A DNA stretch of 64,000 bases from Eubacterium limosum (GCF_000807675.2 NZ_CP019962.1:992001-1056000), one strand, 5' to 3'; positions 40,626-50,756 are shown, counted from the first letter of the stretch. Made by a program: numbers and translations. Notes: generated by a model from the sequence alone, not told the origin.

Positions 40626-41339
40626 TTAGCATTCTCCTTTGAGATAGGCGGCCAGATCGATGGTGCCCTCATACAGGGCTTTGCCGGTAATTGCGCCGTA
40701 AAGGTTCATTTCCTCCAGTTTTTTGAGATGATCAGCAGAGGCGATGCCGCCAGAGGCGATAATATCCATGTTCAGATGCAGGTTGAGGACATTTAACATG
40801 TCAAAATTAGGACCGCTCATCATGCCGTCCTTGGAAATATCGGTGTACACCAGAGTGGACAGGCCGAGTCGCTCCAGCTTTGCCGCAAGTTCCAGCGCTT
40901 CGATATTGCTGCTTTCCACCCAGCCCTCTGTACAGACAATGCCGTCCTTGGCGTCGATGGAGACACAGACCTTTTCATCATACAGGGCCAGAAGCTTTTC
41001 GATAAAGCTAAGATCCTTTACTGCCTGCGTGCCGATGATAATACGGCTGACGCCGATATCCACATACATTTTTGCAATTTCTTCGTCGCGGATACCGCCG
41101 CCCAACTCAACCGGGATGTCGAGCGCTTTGACAATATCTTTGACGACTTCCAGATTCTGGGGCTTTCCGTCAAAAGCGCCGTCAAGGTCTACGAGATGCA
41201 GATATTCAGCGCCTTCGGATTCCCAGCGCTTAGCGACCTCCACAGGGTTGTCGAAATAAATGGTCTCATCGTCCTTAACTCCCTGCTTCAGGCGGACACA
41301 TTTTCCGTTTTTAATATCAATGGCGGGGAATATGATCAT
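40626..41339 (-). CDS. hisA: ProFAR isomerase
   Basis: A 237-residue TIM barrel starting [20 protein letters not shown], with the catalytic Asp in PAIDI and in [10 protein letters not shown] and phosphate loops GGGIR and SGGI. It isomerises ProFAR to PRFAR in histidine synthesis. Its start overlaps the hisH stop by four bases. Confidence 0.96.
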   Translation of the reverse strand: MIIFPAIDIKNGKCVRLKQGVKDDETIYFDNPVEVAKRWESEGAEYLHLVDLDGAFDGKPQNLEVVKDIVKALDIPVELGGGIRDEEIAKMYVDIGVSRIIIGTQAVKDLSFIEKLLALYDEKVCVSIDAKDGIVCTEGWVESSNIEALELAAKLERLGLSTLVYTDISKDGMMSGPNFDMLNVLNLHLNMDIIASGGIASADHLKKLEEMNLYGAITGKALYEGTIDLAAYLKGEC

Positions 41340-41944
41340 TTGAGATTCTCCTTAAAATTCATAAGTAATTGAGTTCCGACCCTCGAGCTTTTTTCAGGGT
41401 GGAACTGCATGCCGATGACGTTTTCTTTCCGGACAATGCCGGGTACCTTAACAGAATAGTCGGCATAGGCGACAACGTCATCAAAGCTTTTTGGCTGTGC
41501 GTAATAGGAATGGACAAAATAAACGTAATCCTCGCTGCCGATGCCTTTGACCAGCGAATCATCACGATTGATGATAAGGTTATTCCAGCCCATGTGCGGA
41601 ATTTTGAGCCCCGGCGCGTCAAATTTGACGATCTCTCCGGGAATATAGCCGAGGCCTGTCCACTCACCATCCTCGGTGCTTTTATCAAACAGAACCTGCA
41701 TGCCCAGGCAGATACCCATAAGGGTTTTTCCGGACTGCACATTTTTGTCCAGACAGTTGATAAGGTCAAACTGTCTGAGATGCTCCATGGCGTCGCTGAA
41801 AGCACCGACTCCAGGAAGGATAATGGCTTCGGCGTTGTCCACGACCTTTGGGTCACGGGTGATCACGCCTTCCAGATCCACATCCTTTAATGCGGTGTAG
41901 ACATTTTTTAAATTGCCCACGTCATAATCAATGATTGCGATCAT
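41336..41944 (-). CDS. hisH: Imidazole glycerol phosphate synthase, glutaminase subunit
   Basis: A 202-residue class I glutamine amidotransferase: PGVGAF, nucleophile Cys in GICLGMQ and the His/Glu pair in QFHPEKS. It delivers ammonia to HisF. Overlaps hisB by four bases. Confidence 0.96.
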   Translation of the reverse strand: MIAIIDYDVGNLKNVYTALKDVDLEGVITRDPKVVDNAEAIILPGVGAFSDAMEHLRQFDLINCLDKNVQSGKTLMGICLGMQVLFDKSTEDGEWTGLGYIPGEIVKFDAPGLKIPHMGWNNLIINRDDSLVKGIGSEDYVYFVHSYYAQPKSFDDVVAYADYSVKVPGIVRKENVIGMQFHPEKSSRVGTQLLMNFKENLK

Positions 41945-42528
41945 TCCAAAACTCCTTTTGTGCTTGGCACGCCCTTAACATTGGGGTCAATGGTGACTGC
42001 CTGTTTCAGGGTACGGCCAAAGCATTTAAATATCCCCTCCACAATATGGTGGTTGTTACGGCCATAAAGAGAGGCTACGTGGATGGTCATTTTGCTGTTA
42101 TTTGTAAATGCGATGAAAAACTCTTCCAGCATTTCGGTTTCAAATTCCCCGATATACTCTCGCGTCAGTGGAACGTCGTAAACCAGATAAGACCGTCCGC
42201 TGATGTCAATACAGATACGGCACAGAGCCTCATCCATTGGGGTAAGCTGGAAAGCATAGCGGGTGATACCGGCTTTATCGCCAAGGGCTTCGGCAAAGGC
42301 CTTGCCGAGAAGAATGCCGATATCCTCCAGCACATGGTGGTTATCTGCAGCATCGCCTGTTGCTTTCAGGGTTAGATCAAAGCGGCCGTGCTTGGTGAAC
42401 AGGGTCATCATGTGATCAAAAAAGCCAACACCGGTAGAGACGTCGCACTGGCCGGTGCCGTCAAGATTCAGGCTCAACTCAATGTCGGTTTCAAAGGTTT
42501 TTCTTGTTAATGTGATTTTTCTTTCCAT
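41941..42528 (-). CDS. hisB: Imidazoleglycerol-phosphate dehydratase
   Basis: A 195-residue Mn-dependent dehydratase with the histidine-rich motifs GFFDHMM, DNHHVLED and the C-terminal GRNNHHIVEGIFK. It is the single-function form without the histidinol phosphatase domain, so a separate HisJ/HisN must exist elsewhere; none is in this operon. Confidence 0.96.
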   Translation of the reverse strand: MERKITLTRKTFETDIELSLNLDGTGQCDVSTGVGFFDHMMTLFTKHGRFDLTLKATGDAADNHHVLEDIGILLGKAFAEALGDKAGITRYAFQLTPMDEALCRICIDISGRSYLVYDVPLTREYIGEFETEMLEEFFIAFTNNSKMTIHVASLYGRNNHHIVEGIFKCFGRTLKQAVTIDPNVKGVPSTKGVLE

Positions 42529-42529
42529 C

Positions 42530-43582
42530 TTATAATACCTTTTTCAATATTTCAAGTACTTTCCGGTTTTCCTCGGGGGTGCCGATGGACAGCCGGATAC
42601 TGGCAGGCATGGTTTCGTTTCCTTTAAAAAATTTAATGAGGATGCCGTTTTCCTTCATGGCTTCATAGATTGCTTCGCCTTTGCCGGTTTCAAAGTAAAT
42701 GAAGTTGGAGGCAGTAGGATAAAGCGAATCCAGGGGCATATCCCGCAGTGCCTTGTACATTTTATGGCGTTCAGCATTCAGGGTTTTCAGTCGGTCAAGA
42801 AGCTTTTCACGGTTTTTAAGGGCGATGACAGCTGCCTTCTGGGTGAGTACGTTGATATTATAGGGCGATTTGACCTTGTACATCACGTCAATAAGCGCTT
42901 TGTTACCCAGACAGTAACCACAGCGGATGCCTGCCATGCCGAAAGCTTTGGAAAGTGTTCTTAAAACCAGAAGGTTTGGATAATTTTCGATCAGATCCGC
43001 ATGTGTACTGCCCTTAAATTCCATATAGGCTTCATCCAGGATAACCAGAGCATTGGTTTCCTCAAGAATCTGGACAATGTCATAGCGCGGGAAGAGATAG
43101 CCGGTGGGGTTGTTGGGATTACAGAGGTAGATGAGCTTGGCGTCATTTACCTTGGCGGCGGAGATAATTCCTTCCACATCAGGGATGTGCCCGTTTTTAT
43201 CAGGTACGCCCACAAACTGTCCATCGGCAATGGCTGTCCAGATATGGTACATGGCAAAGGACGGGGTGTGGGTGACCGCTGTATCACCAGGATTCATAAA
43301 GGACTGGTTGATCATGGCGATAAGCTCGTCTGAGCCGGAACCGCAGATAATCTGGTCTTCCGGTACGCCAGTGTAGTCTGAAAGTTCAGCCAGAAGCTCT
43401 GGAAAACAGGCCTCCGGATAGCGGTTCAGCGGCGTTTTCATGATTTCGTCGCAGAGTTCTTTTTTCAGCGCCTCAGGAAAATCCCAGGGGTTCTCGTTGG
43501 CATTGAGGATAATGTCATACTGTGGGGCCTCGACCTTATAAGCTTCGAGGTCTTTAACACATTTACGCGCAAAGTTTTTCAT
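42530..43582 (-). CDS. hisC: Histidinol-phosphate aminotransferase
   Basis: A 350-residue fold-type I PLP enzyme: NANENPWDFP near the start, CGSGSDELI, LCNPNNPTGYLF, LDEAYMEF and the PLP lysine in TLSKAFGMAGIRCGY. Converts imidazole-acetol phosphate to histidinol phosphate. Eleven bases downstream of hisD. Confidence 0.96.
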   Translation of the reverse strand: MKNFARKCVKDLEAYKVEAPQYDIILNANENPWDFPEALKKELCDEIMKTPLNRYPEACFPELLAELSDYTGVPEDQIICGSGSDELIAMINQSFMNPGDTAVTHTPSFAMYHIWTAIADGQFVGVPDKNGHIPDVEGIISAAKVNDAKLIYLCNPNNPTGYLFPRYDIVQILEETNALVILDEAYMEFKGSTHADLIENYPNLLVLRTLSKAFGMAGIRCGYCLGNKALIDVMYKVKSPYNINVLTQKAAVIALKNREKLLDRLKTLNAERHKMYKALRDMPLDSLYPTASNFIYFETGKGEAIYEAMKENGILIKFFKGNETMPASIRLSIGTPEENRKVLEILKKVL

Positions 43583-43593
43583 GGCGGACTCCT

Positions 43594-44880
43594 TTACTTA
43601 TTTTCATAGCGGCGCTCCACGGATTTTGCGTGGGCGTCAAGCCCTTCGGAGCGGGCAAAGGCAGCGATCTTTGTATAAACCTTTTCCAGAGCATCCTCAG
43701 AGTAGGAGAGAATGCTGGATTTTTTCATAAAGTCGTAAACACCAAGCGGTGAAGAGAATTTGGCGGTGCCAGAGGTCGGCAGCGTATGGTTTGGTCCTGC
43801 GAAATAATCTCCCAGCGGCTCTGGGGTATAACTTCCGAGGAAAATAGCGCCGGCGTTGCGGACGCGTTCCAGATACTGCATTGGCTCAGGCAGGAGAATT
43901 TCCATATGCTCAGGCGCGATGGCGTTGGAGAGCTCAAAGGCCTGCTCCAGGTTTTCTGCCACAAAGACAAAGCCGTAATTATCCACCGATTTTCGGGCAA
44001 TTTCCTTGCGCCCGAGGTCAGCCTCGATCTGGCGGTAAACCTCGGCGATGACTTTTTCGCCAAAATCGGCGTCGGTGGTGACCAGAATTGGCATGGCCAT
44101 TTCATCGTGCTCAGCCTGAGAAAGCAGATCAGCGGCGGCGTAAACAGGATTGGCGGTTCCGTCAGCCAGGATCAATACCTCGCTGGGGCCGGCGATCATA
44201 TCAATGGCGACTTTGCCAAAAACCTCTTTCTTGGCCGTGGCCACATAGATATTGCCAGGCCCTACAATTTTATTGACGGGAACAACACTCTCGGTTCCGT
44301 AGGCCAGTGCGGCGACAGCCTGTGCGCCGCCTACCTTATAAATTTCATGAACACCTGCAATCCTGGCAGCAGCCAGAATATTTGGATTGATCTTTCCGTC
44401 TTTTCCCGGTGGGGTTACCATGACCAGGGAATCTACACCGGCGACAAGGGCCGGAATACTGTCCATAAGCACTGTGGAGGGATACGCGGCCTTACCGCCA
44501 GGTACATAGAGGCCGACCCTCTCCAGCGGCGTAATGTGCTGCCCCAAGGTAATGCCCGGACCGGGATTATACATCCAGGTTTCTTCCTTTTGCTTTTCGT
44601 GAAAAGCGCGGATGTTGTCTGCGGCTTCTTCAATAATAGCGGCCATTTTCGGTCCTGCGAGTTCAAAAGCCTCCTGAATTTCATCGTCGGTAACACGCAG
44701 GGTATCCAGACGGCAGCCGTCAAATTTTTCAGTATAGTTTATAAGCGCCGCGTCGCCCTGGGATTTGACAGTGTCGATGATTTCCAGAACACGGCCGCGG
44801 ATTTCCTGATTTTCGCCCTCATCACGTTTGAGAAGTGTGTCGAGCTTGTTAATGCTTTCTTTGTAGGTGTAAGTTTTCAT
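43594..44880 (-). CDS. hisD: Histidinol dehydrogenase
   Basis: A 428-residue zinc enzyme making the last two oxidations to histidine with NAD. Signatures: YVPGGKAAYPSTVLM, the IDMIAGPSEVLILAD strand, LLSQAEHDEMA (zinc ligands) and the terminal LGDYFAGPNHTLPTSG. Normal length. Confidence 0.96.
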   Translation of the reverse strand: MKTYTYKESINKLDTLLKRDEGENQEIRGRVLEIIDTVKSQGDAALINYTEKFDGCRLDTLRVTDDEIQEAFELAGPKMAAIIEEAADNIRAFHEKQKEETWMYNPGPGITLGQHITPLERVGLYVPGGKAAYPSTVLMDSIPALVAGVDSLVMVTPPGKDGKINPNILAAARIAGVHEIYKVGGAQAVAALAYGTESVVPVNKIVGPGNIYVATAKKEVFGKVAIDMIAGPSEVLILADGTANPVYAAADLLSQAEHDEMAMPILVTTDADFGEKVIAEVYRQIEADLGRKEIARKSVDNYGFVFVAENLEQAFELSNAIAPEHMEILLPEPMQYLERVRNAGAIFLGSYTPEPLGDYFAGPNHTLPTSGTAKFSSPLGVYDFMKKSSILSYSEDALEKVYTKIAAFARSEGLDAHAKSVERRYENK

Positions 44881-44891
44881 GGGAGTTCTCC

Positions 44892-45521
44892 TTAATTGAT
44901 CGAAAGGTTAGCTTCAAACCTTTCAATAATCGGGTCAATCATGGCGCCTTTGGTTTTAAGGCTGACCTTGTTGACAATGAGCCGTGAGCTGATATCGCAG
45001 ATTTCTTCCAGCACCACCAGGCCGTTTTCGCGCAGGGTACTGCCGCTTTCCACAATATCGACAATACAGTCTGACAGGCCTAAAAGAGGGGCCAGCTCCA
45101 CAGAACCATTGATTTTGATCAGGTCCACAGGCTCGTCCTTGCTGTTAAAATAATCTTTGGCGATGGCTGGATACTTTGTTCCCACCACCAGTTTTTTACC
45201 GAACTGGGGCTTGGAATCCTTAAAGCCGGCAACGCACATTTTGCACTGGCCGATATCCAGGTTTAAAAGCTCATAGACATTGGCGGGGTGCTCCATTAAA
45301 ACATCCCGGCCGACAATACCGATGTCCGCCGCTCCTTTTTCCACATAGGTGGGAACATCAGGAGATTTTACAAGAAAGAATTCAATGGCGCCGGTAGTAT
45401 CCTGAAAAATGAGCTTCCGGCTTTTTTCATCATAATCTTCAAAAATATATCCGATTTTCTGTAAGAGCTCGATGGCTTTTCTGGCCACCCGGCCCTTGGC
45501 TAAAGCTAAACGTATCTGCAT
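44892..45521 (-). CDS. hisG: ATP phosphoribosyltransferase, short form
   Basis: A 209-residue catalytic subunit (RLALAKGRV at the start; ESGSTLRENGL for PRPP binding). It lacks the C-terminal regulatory domain of long HisG and therefore needs HisZ, encoded just upstream. First committed step of the pathway. Confidence 0.96.
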   Translation of the reverse strand: MQIRLALAKGRVARKAIELLQKIGYIFEDYDEKSRKLIFQDTTGAIEFFLVKSPDVPTYVEKGAADIGIVGRDVLMEHPANVYELLNLDIGQCKMCVAGFKDSKPQFGKKLVVGTKYPAIAKDYFNSKDEPVDLIKINGSVELAPLLGLSDCIVDIVESGSTLRENGLVVLEEICDISSRLIVNKVSLKTKGAMIDPIIERFEANLSIN

Positions 45522-45522
45522 C

Positions 45523-46776
45523 TTAGTTCACCTCTGCTTTGACAATGCTGTCAATGGCCTGAAAGCCCTGACCTGTAAAACGATAATTCTTCTGACCACG
45601 GATCAGATAATAATGGGCACCCTGATAGAGAACATTTTGTGAAAGGGTAGCTACGCATTCCTCAGGAGAGTTTTTTAAGACGAATAGTTCTGTGGGCTGT
45701 CCCTTTTGACGCAGGATACCCGCGCTTTTATATCCTTCACATTTGTCCTCTGGAGAATAGAAGATAACTGCTTTTCTCTTTTCGGTTTGGGGCAGAAGGT
45801 GGTACTGCTCCATATATTCCATCATTTTCAGCAGATCAATCCCAAATCCGCAGGCTGGACGAGAAATGCCAAATTTCTCCGATAAATGGTTGTAACGGCC
45901 GCCGTTGATCACAGGCTCTCCCCAGTTATTGATATAACCTTTAAAAATAAGGTCAGAATAGTAATTCATCTGATTGGTAAAGCCTAAATCAAAGGAGATG
46001 TATTTTGCGTAGCCCGTAACTTCCAGATGACGGTAGATAGCCTTTAGCTTATCCACAACACATTTCATGGCGTCGTTTATGCAGAGCGCTTCCATTTTTT
46101 TGAAAACCTGCTGTGGTTCTCCATAGAGTTTGGGTAATTTTAAAATAATTGCTGTGACTTTATCGTCGAGGTTTTTGCGATTTAAAAATTCACCAATGTC
46201 ACCGATGTTTTTGTTTTCAATATATTTGAACAGCTGCGCTTTTTCCTTAACGCTGAAGGCCAGCTCATCCATCAGGTGATTGATAAAACCGACGTGTCCT
46301 AGGTCGATATGAACGTCCTCGATGCCATTTGACAAAAGGGATTCAATGGCCAGTGCGATGATCTCGCCATCGCATTCAGGGCTATTGTTTCCAAAGTATT
46401 CAACACCCATCTGAGTCATTTCCTTCTTAACGCTTTCCGGTGATGCGAAGCTGCGGTAAATATTGGTTAAATATGAAAATTTAATTATTTCGTCGGGATC
46501 GTGGTGATTGATGGCAGCCATGCGGGTGACGGCCAGAGTGGCATCAGGCTTAAGGGCCAGCACCTTCCCCTGATGGTTGACAAGTTTAAAAAGATCATCG
46601 CTGGCGATGGAATCCTCGGCAGCGTACAGGTCATAGGCCTCAAAAGTTGGTGTTGATATGGGATGATAACCATACAGCTCGAAAAGCTGTCCCAGGTTAT
46701 TCTCTATTTTCTGTAGTGCGGGATAGCCTTGATATTGGATGTTCTCAAAACCATCGATCGTATAGTTTTCTAGCAT
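45523..46776 (-). CDS. hisZ: ATP phosphoribosyltransferase regulatory subunit
   Basis: A 417-residue histidyl-tRNA synthetase paralog: PTFEAYDLYA, LKPDATLAVTRMAA and GGRYNHLSEKFG correspond to class II motifs, but the tRNA-binding domain is lost. It forms the hetero-octamer with short HisG and supplies histidine feedback. First gene of the operon; GGAGGAAAGC precedes the ATG. Confidence 0.94.
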   Translation of the reverse strand: MLENYTIDGFENIQYQGYPALQKIENNLGQLFELYGYHPISTPTFEAYDLYAAEDSIASDDLFKLVNHQGKVLALKPDATLAVTRMAAINHHDPDEIIKFSYLTNIYRSFASPESVKKEMTQMGVEYFGNNSPECDGEIIALAIESLLSNGIEDVHIDLGHVGFINHLMDELAFSVKEKAQLFKYIENKNIGDIGEFLNRKNLDDKVTAIILKLPKLYGEPQQVFKKMEALCINDAMKCVVDKLKAIYRHLEVTGYAKYISFDLGFTNQMNYYSDLIFKGYINNWGEPVINGGRYNHLSEKFGISRPACGFGIDLLKMMEYMEQYHLLPQTEKRKAVIFYSPEDKCEGYKSAGILRQKGQPTELFVLKNSPEECVATLSQNVLYQGAHYYLIRGQKNYRFTGQGFQAIDSIVKAEVN

Positions 46777-46792
46777 TGCTTTCCTCCGGTGA

Positions 46793-46814
46793 TTTATTGC
46801 GTTAGTGCAATAAA
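46793..46814. promoter_or_regulatory. Palindrome in the his leader
   Basis: TTTATTGC-GTTAGT-GCAATAAA, an 8-bp perfect dyad between the his transcription start and hisZ. The position suits repression by a histidine-responsive repressor; the leader (~45 nt) is too short for a T-box. Confidence 0.55.
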
Positions 46815-46827
46815 GTGATGTGGTGAT

Positions 46828-46856
46828 ATAATAACATTTATTTTATAAAAGGTCAA
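46828..46856 (-). promoter_or_regulatory. Promoter of the histidine operon
   Basis: On the minus strand TTGACC (46851-46856), 17 bases, TATTAT (46828-46833), upstream of hisZ. Confidence 0.75.
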
Positions 46857-46882
46857 TATTCTTAGGAAAATTTAATCTTTTT

Positions 46883-46899
46883 TGAGTATGGTATACTCA
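46883..46899. promoter_or_regulatory. Perfect dyad in his/GGDEF divergent region
   Basis: TGAGTAT-GGT-ATACTCA, 7-bp arms, in an AT-rich tract between the his promoter and the PAS protein gene. An operator is possible; owner unknown. Confidence 0.35.
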
Positions 46900-47029
46900 G
46901 GATATTATTATTTTATCATAAAATCTCTAAGGCAACTCAGTTTTATATTGAAAAATAGTGAATGATGGTGCAAAATAGATAAAGAGAGTTTGGATTAGCG
47001 CATGAGTACAGAAAATCGAGGAAGATTTT

Positions 47030-48835
47030 ATGGATACATTTTTAATATTCAATCTGATTGGCAATATCAGTCTTTGGCTGTTGATTATTGCCTTGATTAT
47101 AACCGGCTTTTTCTATTATAATTATCGTTTGAAAAGGGAAAACCTTGAGCAAAAGGAACAGTACCGCCTGGACGTAGACCTGATCAGGACAATGCTCAAT
47201 ATGGTATCGGATTGTGTTATTCTTTTGGATGAAAACGGCACGATCCTGCGTGTCAATAAAAAGCTGGAAGAATACTATGGGCGCTCGGCTGATAAGATTG
47301 TCGGAAAGAACTATCAGCGGTTTCATACAGATTTTGATTATGAAGAACATAAATCGAATATGCGGCTCAATTTTGATTTGGGAAGCACTTATACACTTTC
47401 AGTAAAATACTATATGCCGGACCGGTCTGTCATCCCTTTTTCAGTTGAAATTCATCGCTTTATTTTCAGCGAAAAGGTATATTACGGCATTGTGGCCAGA
47501 GATGAAAAGAACCTTCAAGAACGTGAGACTTACATTGAAGAGCAGGCAAGCAAACTGGTAGAGATCGAGCATATAGCCCGCATGGGCTACTGGGAGCTGA
47601 ACCACCAGAACAAGGAAATTGTCTGGTCCAGAGAGCTTTATCATATTTTGGGCTATGAAATCAATACGGTTAAGCCTAATCTGGATATTCTGTTTAAAAT
47701 GGTTTATCCGGCCGATCAGGAACGTGTAACTAAGGCCTTTCTGGACGCTTTTCAGAATCAGGAGACCGTGGATATCCATCACCGCATTATCACGACTAAA
47801 AATGAAGTCGTGGATGTGCTCATCCGTATCCGGCATACCTTTTCCAGTAAAAATGAGCATCTTTCAACTATCGGGATCGTCCAGAATATTACAGAAGAAA
47901 AAGAACTCAGGGATAATCTTGATTTTCAAAGTCAGTTTTCAAAGGCAGTTGTGGATAACTCCGATATGCTGGTATTAACAACAGACGAAAACAATAATAT
48001 TTTGGAGGTAAACCCCTTTATTGAAGAGCTGACCGGCCAGTCAAGAGAAGCTCTTATCGGCCAGCCGGCAGAAGAAATCTTTGGTCGTGTCGCCCAGCGC
48101 CGCACCAACAGAGACAGGAATTATCGTAAGCCTCTTGATCTCCGTGACAAGGAAGGCAGAACCCGATGGATCTACTGGAATACGAGAGAACTGCCGTATT
48201 TTGATAACCGGCGCGTTTGTGTCAGTGTTGGACTGGATGTTTCAGAAGGCGTGGAATATCGTAATAAGTTTGAATACCTGGCCTACCATGAACCCATTAC
48301 CGGCCTCGCAAGCCGCTTGAAACTCCGCCAGGTACTCAGTCGCTATTTTGCCAAAAACGCCGGAAAGCCCGGGAAGCATATGGCGCTGCTCAACATATCC
48401 TTGACCAACTATCACGAAATTAATGATCTGTATGGCTATGAGGTTGGGGATCAGGTTGTTAAACAGGTATGTGAGCAGTTGGGTGACCGTGTAGGGCATT
48501 ACGGTCTTCTGGCCCGTCACAGCGATGATTTGGTGGTGCTCTTTCTTCCAAACCGTAATGCCAGAGAAAAGATTGAACCGATCTGTATAGAAATTATTGA
48601 ATGCCTCAACGAGCCCTGTGTTGTGGAGGGAATGACCTTTACGATAGGCGGCCAGATTGGCGTGGCAAAATATCCGGAAAACGCGCAGAACAAAGAGGAT
48701 CTTCAACGATTTGCCGACGCGGCTATGAACTGCGCCCGGCTGGATACCTCCATCGATTATTACTTTTTTGACGACAAGCTCAGAAGAAAAATGGTTGATG
48801 ATAAAATGATGTACAGAAAGAACTACAAAAAATGA
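47030..48835 (+). CDS. Membrane PAS-PAS-PAS protein with degenerate GGDEF
   Basis: A 601-residue signalling protein. Residues 10-32 form one membrane segment, followed by a short coiled coil. Three PAS domains follow (about 50-165, 185-290 with GYWELNHQNKEIVWSRELYHILGYE, and 300-410 with LTTDENNNILEVNPFIEELTG). The C-terminal 415-590 has the diguanylate cyclase fold (DQVVKQVCEQLGDRV, IGGQIGVAKYP), but the GGDEF signature reads HSDDL, and the substrate-binding residues are not conserved. It therefore probably binds rather than makes c-di-GMP, or acts through protein contacts. No EAL domain. Confidence 0.88.
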   Translation: MDTFLIFNLIGNISLWLLIIALIITGFFYYNYRLKRENLEQKEQYRLDVDLIRTMLNMVSDCVILLDENGTILRVNKKLEEYYGRSADKIVGKNYQRFHTDFDYEEHKSNMRLNFDLGSTYTLSVKYYMPDRSVIPFSVEIHRFIFSEKVYYGIVARDEKNLQERETYIEEQASKLVEIEHIARMGYWELNHQNKEIVWSRELYHILGYEINTVKPNLDILFKMVYPADQERVTKAFLDAFQNQETVDIHHRIITTKNEVVDVLIRIRHTFSSKNEHLSTIGIVQNITEEKELRDNLDFQSQFSKAVVDNSDMLVLTTDENNNILEVNPFIEELTGQSREALIGQPAEEIFGRVAQRRTNRDRNYRKPLDLRDKEGRTRWIYWNTRELPYFDNRRVCVSVGLDVSEGVEYRNKFEYLAYHEPITGLASRLKLRQVLSRYFAKNAGKPGKHMALLNISLTNYHEINDLYGYEVGDQVVKQVCEQLGDRVGHYGLLARHSDDLVVLFLPNRNAREKIEPICIEIIECLNEPCVVEGMTFTIGGQIGVAKYPENAQNKEDLQRFADAAMNCARLDTSIDYYFFDDKLRRKMVDDKMMYRKNYKK

Positions 48836-48870
48836 GGTAGATAAGGCCAGATAAACATAAGGAGAACAGA

Positions 48871-49509
48871 ATGGCTTATAAATGTGTGGTTTTTGATTTT
48901 GACGGTACTTTGGCCGATACAGAGGAAAAAACCTTTAATATATACAACGATATGGCTGAAAAGTACAAATATCGAAAAATCACAAAAGAAGAGCTGCAGC
49001 ATATAAAAAATCTGCATATAAAAGAAATTATGGAAATTGTGGATATCCCTTTTTACAAACTGCCCAGAGTTCTCAGCGAGGGACAGAAGAGAATGCGGGC
49101 AACCATGGAAGATATACGGGCATTTTATCCGGAAATAAAAACTTTCATGGACGACCTTACCCAGATTACTGAATACCGTGGGATACTGACTTCCAATATT
49201 GAAAAAACCGTCCAGTCCTTTTTAAGACATTACCGGTTAGAGGACGATATTGACTTTATTATGTGCTCGGCGCTTCTATCAAAGGAAAAGAAAATAAAAA
49301 AAGTTCTTAAGAAATATGATCTTAAGAAGGAGGAACTGCTTTACGTTGGCGATGAAACCAGAGATATCGAATCCTGCCTCCGGGCAGGTGTGGACGTGGT
49401 GGCAGTAAAATGGGGCTATAACACGCCCAAAGCCCTGGAACGCTGCAACCCCACTTACATGGTGGATCATACCACGGATATCCTGACCATTGTAAAGAAT
49501 AAAATGTAA
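48871..49509 (+). CDS. HAD family hydrolase
   Basis: A 212-residue HAD phosphatase: FDFDGTLADT (motif I), ILTSNIEKT (motif II), Lys in SKEKK (motif III) and VGDETRDIESCLRAG (motif IV). The cap resembles phosphoglycolate phosphatase. Natural substrate unknown. The stop codon shares a base with the ATG of cca, so they are co-translated. Confidence 0.88.
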   Translation: MAYKCVVFDFDGTLADTEEKTFNIYNDMAEKYKYRKITKEELQHIKNLHIKEIMEIVDIPFYKLPRVLSEGQKRMRATMEDIRAFYPEIKTFMDDLTQITEYRGILTSNIEKTVQSFLRHYRLEDDIDFIMCSALLSKEKKIKKVLKKYDLKKEELLYVGDETRDIESCLRAGVDVVAVKWGYNTPKALERCNPTYMVDHTTDILTIVKNKM

Positions 49510-50756
49510 TGGAAAAAGCAATCGAAACCTTATTTCAAGTTTTCAGAAAACATCATAAGCAGCTTTTTATCGTGGGAGGAGCCGTCCGTGATATGCTTCT
49601 GGGCCAAATCCCGAGCGATTATGATTTTACGACCGATGCCCTGCCAGACGAGGTCGAAAGCTGGTTTGAGCATACCATCATCGTCGGTAAGCATTTTGGA
49701 ACGATTGGCGTTATTATAGACAAAAAAGTTTATGAAATCACGACTTTTCGTAAGGAGGCCAGCTATGCTGACGGCCGCCACCCCGACGAAGTGTTATTCA
49801 CCGATGATGTAAGAGAAGATGTCAGCCGCCGTGACTTTACCATTAATGGATTGTTAATGGATGAGCACGGTTGTATTTTCGATTATGTCGGCGGACTTGA
49901 GGACATCAAAAACGGCATGGTCCGTTGTATTGGCGACCCTAAAAGGCGCTTTGAGGAGGACCGTCTGAGAAAATGGCGCTGTATTCGCCTTGCGGCCGAA
50001 AAGCGCATGGAGTTAGATGAGCAAACCCGCAGCGCTATTCGTGATGATCCGGATACAACGGGTGTCAGCATTGAGCGTATTCGCGAAGAGCTTACCCGGA
50101 TCATGCTATGTGAGAAGGTAGCATGGGGCGGGTATCTCCTTATAAAAACGGAACTTCTGGGCGATCTGTTAAACCGTATGGTTCCGGAGTATTGGAAGCG
50201 GTGTGAAGGCTATCTTATCGATGGTTTTGAAATTATGGGTTATTTGCCCAAAAAACTGCCGCTCAGGCTGGCGGCGCTTCTGTTAAATATGTTTCCGGAA
50301 GAGCGGAAAGTCTTTCTCAGAGAAATGCGCTATTCTAATAAAGAAAAGCAGCTGGCCTATGGCTATTGTCACCATGTAGTAGCTGATAGTCGGGATATTG
50401 TTGTTTTTAAGGAAGCTCTGGCAGATATCGGAATGGAAAATGCAGAGGATTTTCTGTCTTTTCAGGACGGACTGGCTTATTGGGATGGAGACCCTTCAAT
50501 CAAACGAGCAGCTGAACAGAATCAACGGGCTTACCGTCGGATAGTCGCAAACCGAGAGCCCATGACCTTAAGAGAACTGGCCGTTAATGGAAAAGACTTG
50601 ACAGACAGAGGCTATCAGGGAGAAGCCATTAAGGAAAGTCTGACCCGGCTTCTGAAAAGAGTTTATGAATACCCCTTAGAAAATAAGAGAGACAGGCTTT
50701 TGGCCTGGCTGGAAAGAGAAACACATGGAGAAACTGACCTCCCCGAAAGTAATTGA
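49509..50756 (+). CDS. cca: CCA tRNA nucleotidyltransferase
   Basis: A 415-residue class II enzyme adding or repairing the 3' CCA of tRNA. GGAVRDMLLG and DYDFTTDA hold the catalytic carboxylates; RRDFTINGLLMD and the amino-acid template region EDRLRKWRCIRLAAE follow. No HD domain at the C-terminus, as in other Gram-positives. Overlaps the rsmA start by 32 bases. Confidence 0.93.
   Translation: MEKAIETLFQVFRKHHKQLFIVGGAVRDMLLGQIPSDYDFTTDALPDEVESWFEHTIIVGKHFGTIGVIIDKKVYEITTFRKEASYADGRHPDEVLFTDDVREDVSRRDFTINGLLMDEHGCIFDYVGGLEDIKNGMVRCIGDPKRRFEEDRLRKWRCIRLAAEKRMELDEQTRSAIRDDPDTTGVSIERIREELTRIMLCEKVAWGGYLLIKTELLGDLLNRMVPEYWKRCEGYLIDGFEIMGYLPKKLPLRLAALLLNMFPEERKVFLREMRYSNKEKQLAYGYCHHVVADSRDIVVFKEALADIGMENAEDFLSFQDGLAYWDGDPSIKRAAEQNQRAYRRIVANREPMTLRELAVNGKDLTDRGYQGEAIKESLTRLLKRVYEYPLENKRDRLLAWLERETHGETDLPESN

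Noticed and set aside
46777-46830. T-box or histidine attenuator before hisZ
   Set aside because: The predicted transcript start leaves about 45 bases, with no T-box sequence or histidine-rich leader; only a short dyad is seen.
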